A stretch of DNA of 7,364 nt from Alphaproteobacteria bacterium (GTDB lineage: Bacteria > Pseudomonadota > Alphaproteobacteria > Rhizobiales > Aestuariivirgaceae): positions 1 to 7,364 of the forward strand of contig JAHEJE010000147.1 of the NCBI GenBank assembly GCA_024639035.1. Reading direction: 5' to 3'. Within the stretch, counting starts at the first letter, position 1, and each line of letters starts with the position of its first letter. The position numbers and the translations under genes were made by a program. Below, in pieces: positions 1 through 6,167 of this stretch. The notes under the pieces are model-generated. The model was not told the origin of the DNA. It made no database searches and saw only the letters and a program-made list of their open reading frames with translations.

Positions 1-14
1 CCGGGCGAATTCGC

Positions 15-43
15 TTGAACCCATCCGCCATCCCCCATATGTT
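15..43 (+). promoter_or_regulatory. Candidate sigma-70 promoter of the thiBPQ operon
   Basis: A -35-like TTGAAC (15-20) and a -10-like TATGTT (38-43) are separated by exactly 17 bases. Each matches four of six consensus positions. The expected transcription start falls near A51, which is where the P1 stem of the TPP aptamer begins, so the transcript would carry the riboswitch with almost no extra 5' sequence. That coincidence is the main support; the boxes alone are weak, and alphaproteobacterial promoters are often poor matches to the consensus. Confidence 0.45.
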
Positions 44-50
44 TCGCCTC

Positions 51-153
51 ACTCTACGGGGTGCCGGAAACGGCTGAGAGATGATGAACGGCAAACGCCG
101 CATCGCCAACCCGACGAACCTGATCCGGATAATGCCGGCGGAGGGAGGAAGAG
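51..153 (+). promoter_or_regulatory. TPP riboswitch aptamer (THI box)
   Basis: This RNA binds thiamine pyrophosphate and controls the thiamine transporter genes downstream. All conserved THI-box blocks are present: GGGGTGCC (58-65), CTGAGA (74-79), ACCC (109-112), then CCTGATCCGGATAATGCCGG (119-138) and CGGAGGGA (139-146). Pairings visible by eye are P1 (52-55 with 150-153), P2 (59-62 with 109-112), P3 (63-66 with 71-74, closed by a GAAA tetraloop), P4 (119-121 with 142-144) and P5 (125-128 with 135-138). A facultative stem-loop (83-86 with 101-104 and 89-92 with 97-100) is inserted between CTGAGA and ACCC; such a variable stem is known in bacterial THI boxes. Its position directly before thiBPQ fits the family's usual use. 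The identification is very secure; the exact P1 boundaries are approximate. Confidence 0.97.
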
Positions 154-210
154 TTGTCTGGAAGACAAGGTCCGTCCCTTCAACCTGTTGACATTTGATT
201 GGAGGCGGAC
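154..210 (+). promoter_or_regulatory. Riboswitch expression platform with SD sequestor, and thiB ribosome binding site
   Basis: A perfect 6-bp hairpin (154-159 with 163-168, 3-base loop) follows the aptamer. No T-run follows it, so it is not an intrinsic terminator. The segment GTCCGTC (170-176) can pair with GCGGAC plus the preceding G (204-210), which covers the end of the Shine-Dalgarno sequence GGAGG (201-205); two further pairs (178-202, 179-201) lie beyond a single mismatch. The competing segment TCCCTTC (175-181) can instead pair with the conserved aptamer 3' strand GGAGGGA (140-146). This suggests translational control, with TPP binding freeing the sequestor to block the thiB start. 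The pairings are seen in the sequence; the mechanism is inferred. Confidence 0.6.
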
Positions 211-1206
211 ATGCGCTTGCTCACATATCTGTTCATTTCCCTCATCACCTTTGCCGGTGCTCTTCAGGCCAAGGACACTCTCACCGTCTACACCTACGAC
301 AGCTTTGCCGCCGACTGGGGTCCGGGCCCCAAGGTCAAGGCATCCTTCGAAGCGGAGTGCAAATGCACCGTGGACTTCGTCGCCATCGCCGATGGCGTCG
401 CCATCCTCAACCGCCTCAAGCTGGAAGCCGAAGGCACCAAGGCCGACGTGGTTCTGGGCCTCGACAACAACCTGATGACCGAAGCCAGCGCCACCGGTCT
501 GTTCGCCCCGCACGGCATAACCGATGCCGCGCTCAACCTGCCGGTCGATTGGTCCGACGACACCTTCCTGCCATACGACTACGCCCATTTCGCCGTCATC
601 TACGACACTGAAAAGATGAAGACCCCGCCGGCCAGCCTCGATCAACTCGTCACCGGCAACCCGGAACAAAAGATTGTCCTGCAGGACCCGCGCACTTCCA
701 CTCCCGGTCTTGGATTTCTCCTGTGGATGAAGTCGGTCTACGGCGAAAGGGCTGGCGAGGCCTGGGCAAAATTGCGTCCGCGCGTCCTCACCGTCACCCC
801 CGGCTGGAGTGAGGCCTATGGCCTGTTCACCAAGGGTGAAGCGCCGATGGTTCTGAGCTACACCACATCTCCCGCCTACCATATGATCGCCGAGACTTCC
901 GACCGCTACCAAGCCGCCGCCTTTGCGGAAGGCCACTACCTGCAGATCGAAGTCGCGGCCGCGGTCAAATCATCGAAGAATCCGGAACTCGCCAAGCGCT
1001 TCTTGGCCTTCATGACCGGCCCCGGCTTCCAGGACCACATCCCGACCAACAACTGGATGTTCCCTGCCGGCAAGACTTCAAGCCCCCTGCCTGAACAGTT
1101 CGGCCAGCTCGTCACCCCGGCAAAGACTCTGCTTTACACCTCCGATGAAGTCGCCGCAAACCGGCGCCAGTGGATCGACGAATGGCTCAACGTCATGAGC
1201 AAATAA
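211..1206 (+). CDS. thiB: Thiamine ABC transporter, periplasmic substrate-binding protein ThiB
   Basis: This is the periplasmic receptor that captures thiamine, thiamine phosphate or TPP and hands it to ThiPQ. The ATG at 211 gives 331 residues, close to E. coli ThiB (327). It is preferred over an in-frame TTG at 199 because GGAGG (201-205) sits 5 bases upstream and the protein then begins with a clean Sec signal peptide: a basic start (MRLL), a hydrophobic core, and likely cleavage after ALQA (about residue 20). The family hallmark LTVYTYDSFAADWGPGP lies at about residues 24-40, followed by a cysteine pair (C50, C52) and DGVAILNRL. Aromatic residues near W199, Y218, Y223 and W282 fall where the E. 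coli protein stacks on the thiamine rings; exact equivalence was not aligned. It is the first gene of a thiBPQ operon under the TPP riboswitch. Confidence 0.96.
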   Translation: MRLLTYLFISLITFAGALQAKDTLTVYTYDSFAADWGPGPKVKASFEAECKCTVDFVAIADGVAILNRLKLEAEGTKADVVLGLDNNLMTEASATGLFAPHGITDAALNLPVDWSDDTFLPYDYAHFAVIYDTEKMKTPPASLDQLVTGNPEQKIVLQDPRTSTPGLGFLLWMKSVYGERAGEAWAKLRPRVLTVTPGWSEAYGLFTKGEAPMVLSYTTSPAYHMIAETSDRYQAAAFAEGHYLQIEVAAAVKSSKNPELAKRFLAFMTGPGFQDHIPTNNWMFPAGKTSSPLPEQFGQLVTPAKTLLYTSDEVAANRRQWIDEWLNVMSK

Positions 1207-2817
1207 GTGCCCGCTCATAGCAGCACAACCAGACCCTATGCCGCCGGCGCCCTGGCGCTGGCGGTCATCCTCGTTCTCGTCGCAGGTGCATTCGCCGCCC
1301 TCGCCTTCATCGCCACAACCGACCTGTCCGGGCTGGCACAGCTCACCTCACCATATTTCCGCCGTGTCATTGTCTTCACCCTGTGGCAGGCAACACTGTC
1401 CACTCTTGTGTCCGTTGCCATTGCCGTGCCGCTCACCATGGCCCTCACACGCCGCCAGACTTTTATCGGACGCAACCTGCTCATCAAGCTGTTTGCCGTC
1501 CCGCTCGCCCTGCCGGCGCTGGTCGCCGTGCTCGGTGTCGTCGCCGTGTGGGGCCGCACCGGCTGGGTCAACACCGCCTTAGACAGCAACCTCAACATTT
1601 ACGGCCTGTCCGGCATCCTCATTGCTCACGTCTTCTTCAACCTGCCGCTCGCCACCCGTCTGCTGCTGGTCCATTTCGAGCGCGTGCCAGCTGAAACCTG
1701 GCGCCTCGCAACCCAGCTCAATCTGCCGCCCGCCACCATCTTCCGCCTCATCGAATGGCCAGTGATCCGCTCCGGCCTGCCGGGCATTGCAACCCTCATC
1801 TTCATGTTGTGCATCGCCAGCTTCACCGTCGTCCTCACGCTCGGCGGCGGCCCGCGTGCCACGACCATCGAAGTCGCCATCTACCAGGCACTGCGTTTCG
1901 ATTTCGATCCGGCCCGCGCCGTGATTCTGGCGCTTGTCCAGATCGCCCTGTGCACCATCCTCGTTACCCTCGCCGGCCGCTTTACAGCCGACATGCACGC
2001 CGCCCCGGGCCTCGGCCGCCGCATTATACGACCCGATCTCGCCGCCATGCCCATGCGCATCTTCGACGGCGCCGTTATCATCCTGGCAGCCCTGTTCATC
2101 ATTTCGCCAATGGTTGCCGTCGTCGTCTCCGGCCTTACAGCCGATCTGCCACGACTTGCCGCCGACCCCCTTGTCTGGCGCGCCCTCGTCACCAGCACAA
2201 CCATCGCCGCGGCCTCTGCCGCCCTGTGCGTCACCGCCGCCTGGTCGCTCGCCACTGCTGCCCGTGAGAACCGCCGAAATCCCGGCATCTCGAGGCTGTT
2301 TGCTTCGGTTTCCGGTGTCGCCGGCAATCTCATCCTCGTTGCCCCGCCCGTCGTCCTTGCTGCCGGCTGGTTCGTTTTGCTGCATCGCCTGGCTGCTGCC
2401 AACACAGTTGGCCCGGCCATGGTCGTCACCATCAACGCCCTCATGGCCTTGCCGTTTGCCCTGCGCATCCTGGCACCGGCCATCGCCCGCGCCCACGCTG
2501 ACCACGACCGTCTGTGCGCCAGCCTGGGGTTGACCGGCTGGTCACGCTTGCAACTCATCGATCTGCCGACGCTCAAACGCCCCCTCGCTCTGGCGCTAGC
2601 CTTTGCTGCCGCCCTGTCCATCGGCGACCTCGGCGTCATCGCTCTGTTCGGCTCGCAGGACTTCACCACCTTGCCATTCCTGCTCTACCAGCGCTTTGGC
2701 AGCTACCGCATTGATGATGCCTCCGGCCTGGCCCTCATCCTGATGATCTTCTGCCTCGGCCTCGTCGCCCTCGCCGAGCGTATCTCGCAAACATCCGAAA
2801 GCCGCGCCAAAGAATGA
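1207..2817 (+). CDS. thiP: Thiamine ABC transporter, permease protein ThiP
   Basis: This is the inner-membrane channel of the thiamine/TPP importer. The 536 residues equal the E. coli ThiP length and form two fused ABC permease domains with about 12 hydrophobic segments. The cytoplasmic EAA-type coupling loops are at about 162-185 (ETWRLATQLNLPPATIFRLI) and 433-459 (LCASLGLTGWSRLQLIDLP). The C-terminal signature SIGDLGVIALFGSQDFTTLP (about 471-490) followed by LLYQRFGSYR is typical of ThiP. The start is GTG, immediately after the thiB TAA with no bases between. I see no good Shine-Dalgarno sequence, so translation is probably coupled to thiB. No ATG occurs near the N-terminus in this frame, and the first transmembrane segment begins at about residue 12, so GTG is the best start. 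The 3' end overlaps thiQ by four bases (ATGA). Confidence 0.96.
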   Translation: MPAHSSTTRPYAAGALALAVILVLVAGAFAALAFIATTDLSGLAQLTSPYFRRVIVFTLWQATLSTLVSVAIAVPLTMALTRRQTFIGRNLLIKLFAVPLALPALVAVLGVVAVWGRTGWVNTALDSNLNIYGLSGILIAHVFFNLPLATRLLLVHFERVPAETWRLATQLNLPPATIFRLIEWPVIRSGLPGIATLIFMLCIASFTVVLTLGGGPRATTIEVAIYQALRFDFDPARAVILALVQIALCTILVTLAGRFTADMHAAPGLGRRIIRPDLAAMPMRIFDGAVIILAALFIISPMVAVVVSGLTADLPRLAADPLVWRALVTSTTIAAASAALCVTAAWSLATAARENRRNPGISRLFASVSGVAGNLILVAPPVVLAAGWFVLLHRLAAANTVGPAMVVTINALMALPFALRILAPAIARAHADHDRLCASLGLTGWSRLQLIDLPTLKRPLALALAFAAALSIGDLGVIALFGSQDFTTLPFLLYQRFGSYRIDDASGLALILMIFCLGLVALAERISQTSESRAKE

Positions 2818-3572
2818 GTACACCGATCAACCCCAGCGGGCTTGAAATCGCCAATCTGAGATTTGCCTATGCCGATTGGCAGGTACATTTCGATATGTCC
2901 CTACCCGCCGGCAGCCTGCTCGCCATCATCGGTCCCTCCGGTGCCGGCAAGTCCACTCTGCTTAACCTGATCGCCGGATTTGAAGCGCCGCAGTCTGGTA
3001 CCATTCATTTTTCCGGTCAGGACATGACGAACCTGCCGCCGGCCGCCCGGCCGGTCACCATGCTGTTCCAGGACAACAACGTCTTTGCCCATCTCAACGT
3101 CGAGACCAACGTCGCTCTCGGCATCGCTCCCAACCTGCGGCTGACCGAGCCCGACCGGGCCCGCATCGCCGAGGCCCTCGACCGCGTCGGTCTCTCCGGC
3201 AAGCAACACCGCCTGCCCGGTCAACTCTCCGGTGGTGAACGCCAGCGCGTGGCACTGGCCCGCGCTGTCGTCCGGGCGCAACCGCTCCTGCTGCTCGATG
3301 AACCCTTTGCCGCGCTCGGCCCGGCCCTCAAGGCCGACATGCTCGACCTTGTCGCACATATCCAGATCGAGAACGCCATGACCGTATTACTCATCACCCA
3401 CAACCCGGACGACGCCCGCCGCGCCGCCAGCCATACCGCCTTTCTGGACAACGGCAACATCGAAGCCGTCGCACCGACCGCAGAACTTTTCGCCCGGACA
3501 GATCTGCCTGGCCTGACCGCCTATCTCGGGGAAACGCCCTTGCGCCGTTCCAAACGCGGAGCAAGGCCGTAA
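2814..3572 (+). CDS. thiQ: Thiamine ABC transporter, ATP-binding protein ThiQ
   Basis: This is the cytoplasmic ATPase that powers ThiBP. In its 252 residues the ABC motifs are complete and in order: Walker A GPSGAGKST (40-48), Q-loop LFQDNNVF (Q86), signature LSGGERQR (138-145), Walker B LLLLDEP (158-164), D-loop AALG (166-169) and the switch histidine in ITHNPDD (H196). The order thiB-thiP-thiQ and the GQD-x-TNLPPAARPVTMLFQDNNVF-like stretch before and at the Q-loop are typical of ThiQ rather than of generic ABC ATPases. The ATG lies inside the thiP stop (ATGA), so expression is translationally coupled. The 252 residues are slightly more than E. coli ThiQ (232), with the extra at the C-terminus. 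The last 52 bases overlap the 3' end of the convergent regulator gene. No terminator hairpin is visible after the stop. Confidence 0.96.
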   Translation: MSTPINPSGLEIANLRFAYADWQVHFDMSLPAGSLLAIIGPSGAGKSTLLNLIAGFEAPQSGTIHFSGQDMTNLPPAARPVTMLFQDNNVFAHLNVETNVALGIAPNLRLTEPDRARIAEALDRVGLSGKQHRLPGQLSGGERQRVALARAVVRAQPLLLLDEPFAALGPALKADMLDLVAHIQIENAMTVLLITHNPDDARRAASHTAFLDNGNIEAVAPTAELFARTDLPGLTAYLGETPLRRSKRGARP

Positions 3573-4495
3573 TGCCGCCCGTAACTGGTTGAAAAGTGGC
3601 CGGGTGAGGCAAACCCGCAAGCCAGCGCGATTTCCGTGACCGGCAGGGCTGTCTGGCGTAACAGGTCGCGTGCCCGCTCCAGGCGAATCATGCGGTAGTG
3701 CTCGGCAAAGCTCACGCCCATCTCGCTGGCGAACAGCCGATCGAGCTGGCGCACCGACAGGCCGATGCGCTCTGCGACCGCACGACGCGGCTGCGGGCTG
3801 CCGAGATTGTGCTCCATGAATTCCAGCGCGGCGATGAGCTCGCGCCGGTGCACGCCGTAACGCTCAGTAAGCGAAGCGCGCTGCGGGCCTCCGGCCGGTC
3901 GGATGTCGGTATGCAGGAACCAATCGGAAACCCGGGTCGCCAGCGTATTGCCGTGGCGTTCGGCGATCAGCGCATGCATCATGTCGAGCGGTGCAACGCC
4001 GCCGGCGCAGGTAAGGCGATTGCGGTCGACAATATACAGCGCCCGCGACAGCATCAGATCGGGGAAATCCTCGGAGAGTGCCGCGGCATGTTCCCAGTGC
4101 ACGGTCATGTGGCGTTCCTTCATCAACCCGGCGCGGGCCAGAATGTAAGGTCCGCCGGAGACGCCGCCAATGGCCACGCCCCTGGCATCACAACGCCTGA
4201 GCCAGGCGAATACATGCGCATCGCTGAAGGCGGCCGGATTGCCGCCGGCGCACACCAGAACGAGATCGACTTCGCGAGCAGTGCCCGGACTGGCACTGCA
4301 GGCGATGGTGGCCCCGGACGACGCTTCGACCGGTTTGCCGTCCGGTGACACATGCACCCAGTCAAACAGGTTCCGGCCGGACAGAAGATTGGCGGCGCGC
4401 AATGGCTCGGCAGCCGATGAATAGGACATCAGAGCAAAACCGGGAATCAGCAAAAAAGCCACCCGATACGGTGATTTGGCGTCGGTCGCGGTCAT
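3521..4495 (-). CDS. GlxA-family (DJ-1/PfpI + AraC) transcriptional regulator, probably of sarcosine catabolism
   Basis: This 324-residue protein has an N-terminal DJ-1/PfpI-like (class I glutamine amidotransferase-like) domain, from about 10 to 195. A C-terminal AraC DNA-binding domain follows, with helix-turn-helix one at about 236-258 (RRAVAERIGLSVRQLDRLF) and two at about 284-307 (PVTEIALACGFASPGHFSTS). The nucleophile-elbow position reads GGVSGGPY (110-117), with serine rather than cysteine, so the domain is probably a ligand sensor and not an enzyme. The architecture matches GbdR, SouR, CdhR and P. aeruginosa ArgR. Divergent placement 129 bp from soxB suggests it controls the sarcosine oxidase operon, perhaps sensing sarcosine or glycine betaine; ligand and target are inferred. 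The ATG at 4495 has a poor Shine-Dalgarno sequence and possibly a very short leader. The 3' end overlaps thiQ by 52 bases. Confidence 0.9.
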   Translation of the reverse strand: MTATDAKSPYRVAFLLIPGFALMSYSSAAEPLRAANLLSGRNLFDWVHVSPDGKPVEASSGATIACSASPGTAREVDLVLVCAGGNPAAFSDAHVFAWLRRCDARGVAIGGVSGGPYILARAGLMKERHMTVHWEHAAALSEDFPDLMLSRALYIVDRNRLTCAGGVAPLDMMHALIAERHGNTLATRVSDWFLHTDIRPAGGPQRASLTERYGVHRRELIAALEFMEHNLGSPQPRRAVAERIGLSVRQLDRLFASEMGVSFAEHYRMIRLERARDLLRQTALPVTEIALACGFASPGHFSTSYGRHYGLAPRLERRKGVSPR

Positions 4496-4624
4496 TTGTG
4501 GCCCAAATATAGAATAAATTGTCGCTTAAAGAAAAGACAAACGGACACCATGTTGCTGAACTTGCCGGAATGTCTTGGGCGCAGCCGGTGGGGCGGACGC
4601 GCGCCGTCGATGGGGTGAGCCTAT
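4496..4624. promoter_or_regulatory. Divergent intergenic region between the regulator and soxB, with candidate operator
   Basis: This 129-bp spacer has an A+T-rich patch (about 4494-4541) that stands out from its GC-rich surroundings and should hold both promoters. On the minus strand, TTGTCT (4540-4535) and TATTCT (4516-4511), 18 bases apart, form a possible promoter for the regulator and would give a leader of only about 8 bases. No convincing plus-strand -35/-10 pair is seen for soxB, consistent with activator dependence. Two short inverted repeats are present: ATTTG/CAAAT (4494-4498 and 4504-4508), which overlaps the regulator's start codon, and TTGTC/GACAA (4519-4523 and 4536-4540). A TGTCGC motif (4520-4525) is followed eight bases later by AA. 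The Shine-Dalgarno of soxB is GGTGAG (4614-4619). Confidence 0.5.
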
Positions 4625-5875
4625 ATGCGCTACAGTATCTTCTCACTGGCAAAGAATGCCTGGTCCGGCCACAAGAACTGGAAACCGGCCTGGCGCGAAC
4701 CGGAGCCGAAGTCATCCTACGACGTGGTGATCGTCGGCGGCGGTGGCCACGGCCTGTCGACGGCTTATTACCTGGCCAAGGAACATGGCATCACCAATGT
4801 CGCTGTGCTGGAAAAAAGCTGGCTCGGGTCGGGCAACATCGGCCGCAACACAACCATCATCCGCTCGAACTACATGCTGCCCGGCAACGAGCCGTTTTAT
4901 GAAAAGTCGTTGCAGCTGTGGGAAGGTCTTGAGCAGGACTTCAACTTCAACGCCATGATCTCGCAACGCGGCATCATGAACCTGTACCATTCCGATGCCC
5001 AGCGCGATGGTTTCGCCCGGCGCGGCAATGCCATGCGCATCCATGGTGTGGATGCCGAACTGCTCGACCGCGAACAGGTGCGCGAGATGGTTCCGTTCCT
5101 AGATTTCGACAATGCCCGCTTTCCCATCCAGGGCGCGCTGATCCAGCGCCGCGGCGGCACGGTGCGTCATGACGCGGTGGCCTGGGGCTTTGCCCGCGGC
5201 GCCGACAGCCGCGGTGTCGACATCATCCAGAACTGCGAAGTACAGGGCATCAAGATCGAGAACGGCAAGGTGCTCGGCGTCGAAACCTCGCGCGGCTCCA
5301 TCGGCTGCAACAAGCTGGCACTGTGCGCGGCCGGCAATTCATCCGAAGTCGCGGCCATGGCCGGCATGAAGCTGCCGTTGGAGAGCCATGTTCTGCAGGC
5401 CTTCGTGTCCGAGGGACTGAAGCCTTACATCCCCAATGTCGTGACCTTCGGCGCCGGACACTTCTACGTGTCGCAATCCAACAAGGGCGGGCTGGTGTTC
5501 GGCGGCGATCTCGACGGCTACAACTCATATGCCCGGCGCGGCAATCTGCCGACAGTTGAGCATGTCATCGAGGCTGGCGTCTCCATGATCCCCGGCCTGT
5601 CGCGCATCAAGGTCCTGCGCTCGTGGGGCGGCATCATGGACATGTCGATGGACGGCACACCGATCATCGACAAGACCCACATCCCCAATATGTACCTCAA
5701 CTGCGGCTGGTGCTACGGCGGCTTCAAGGCTACGCCGGCATCGGGCTGGTGTTATGCCTACACCATAGCCAACGACCGCCCGCACGAGTTCAATTCGCTG
5801 ATGCGGCTCGACCGGTTCCGCACCGGCTACACCGTCGATGAAAAGGGCGCCGGCGCCCAACCCAACCTGCACTAG
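4625..5875 (+). CDS. soxB: Sarcosine oxidase, beta subunit
   Basis: This is the catalytic flavin subunit of heterotetrameric sarcosine oxidase. The enzyme oxidises sarcosine (N-methylglycine) to glycine with O2, giving H2O2 and, with tetrahydrofolate, 5,10-methylene-THF. The 416 residues are the usual length. The start MRYSIFSLAKNAWSGHKNW matches the family N-terminus, and GGTGAG lies 5 bases upstream of the ATG. A Rossmann FAD-binding motif VVIVGGGGHG is at 34-43, followed by the family block LGSGNIGRNTTIIRSNY (67-83). H182 in GGTVRHDAVAWG is the probable covalent FMN attachment site, matching the histidine numbered 173 in characterised enzymes. The C-terminal NCGWCYGGFKATPASG is also characteristic. 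It is first in a soxBDA operon and divergent from the likely regulator. Confidence 0.97.
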   Translation: MRYSIFSLAKNAWSGHKNWKPAWREPEPKSSYDVVIVGGGGHGLSTAYYLAKEHGITNVAVLEKSWLGSGNIGRNTTIIRSNYMLPGNEPFYEKSLQLWEGLEQDFNFNAMISQRGIMNLYHSDAQRDGFARRGNAMRIHGVDAELLDREQVREMVPFLDFDNARFPIQGALIQRRGGTVRHDAVAWGFARGADSRGVDIIQNCEVQGIKIENGKVLGVETSRGSIGCNKLALCAAGNSSEVAAMAGMKLPLESHVLQAFVSEGLKPYIPNVVTFGAGHFYVSQSNKGGLVFGGDLDGYNSYARRGNLPTVEHVIEAGVSMIPGLSRIKVLRSWGGIMDMSMDGTPIIDKTHIPNMYLNCGWCYGGFKATPASGWCYAYTIANDRPHEFNSLMRLDRFRTGYTVDEKGAGAQPNLH

Positions 5876-5888
5876 GGGAGCGGCTGCT

Positions 5889-6167
5889 ATGCGTATCAAA
5901 TGTCCTTACTGCGGCGAGCGCCCCAACGAGGAATTCACCTGTCTTGGCGACGCCTCACTGAAGCGCCCGACCTCGAATGAACCCGATACCATGGATGAGT
6001 GGTTCGACTACGTCTACATCCGGGACAACCTGAAAGGCCGGATGCACGAGCACTGGCATCATTCGGGTGGCTGCCGGTCGTGGCTGGTGGTCGACCGCGA
6101 TACCGAGACCCACGAGATCTTCGGCGTGACCACGGCGCGCGACTACAACGCGAAGGGCAAGGTATGA
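5889..6167 (+). CDS. soxD: Sarcosine oxidase, delta subunit
   Basis: This small zinc-binding subunit of heterotetrameric sarcosine oxidase has 92 residues. Four zinc ligands can be read: C5 and C8 in CPYCG, then H58 and C62 in WHHSGGC. They match, with an offset of one, the ligands Cys6, Cys9, His59 and Cys63 of the Corynebacterium enzyme. The ATG at 5889 is chosen over an in-frame upstream ATG at 5838 because the longer form would reach back into soxB and lacks homology. GGGGAG (5875-5880), overlapping the soxB stop, is a good Shine-Dalgarno 8 bases upstream. The stop overlaps the soxA start as ATGA, so soxA translation is coupled. Confidence 0.96.
   Translation: MRIKCPYCGERPNEEFTCLGDASLKRPTSNEPDTMDEWFDYVYIRDNLKGRMHEHWHHSGGCRSWLVVDRDTETHEIFGVTTARDYNAKGKV

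Noticed and set aside
7..12. GAATTC palindrome near the left edge
   Set aside because: A single six-base palindrome is expected by chance and there is no sign of a cloning junction.
39..77. 12-codon ORF from ATG 39 into the aptamer
   Set aside because: The ATG lies within the predicted -10 box upstream of the likely transcription start and has no ribosome site.
154..168. Hairpin after the aptamer as an intrinsic terminator
   Set aside because: The stem is only 6 bp with few GC pairs and is followed by GGTCCG, not a T-run.
199..210. Upstream TTG start for thiB adding four residues
   Set aside because: It would place the start on the Shine-Dalgarno GGAGG and put acidic residues before the signal peptide; ATG 211 has proper spacing and a normal signal sequence.
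49..936. 295-residue open frame on the minus strand, antisense to the riboswitch and thiB
   Set aside because: It covers a conserved aptamer and a conserved gene, has no recognisable domain and low-complexity composition; it is a by-product of high GC at third positions.
1579..2669. Long minus-strand frames (1579-2505 and 1881-2669) opposite thiP
   Set aside because: They are repetitive in Gly/Asp/Ala/Arg with no recognisable motifs, and they mirror the codon bias of thiP.
3698..4348. 216-residue plus-strand frame opposite the regulator
   Set aside because: It is fully antisense to a clearly conserved GlxA-type protein and has no recognisable motif or ribosome site.
4519..4902. 127-residue plus-strand frame starting with TTG and running into soxB
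   Set aside because: Most of it is soxB read in another frame; there is no Shine-Dalgarno and no recognisable domain.
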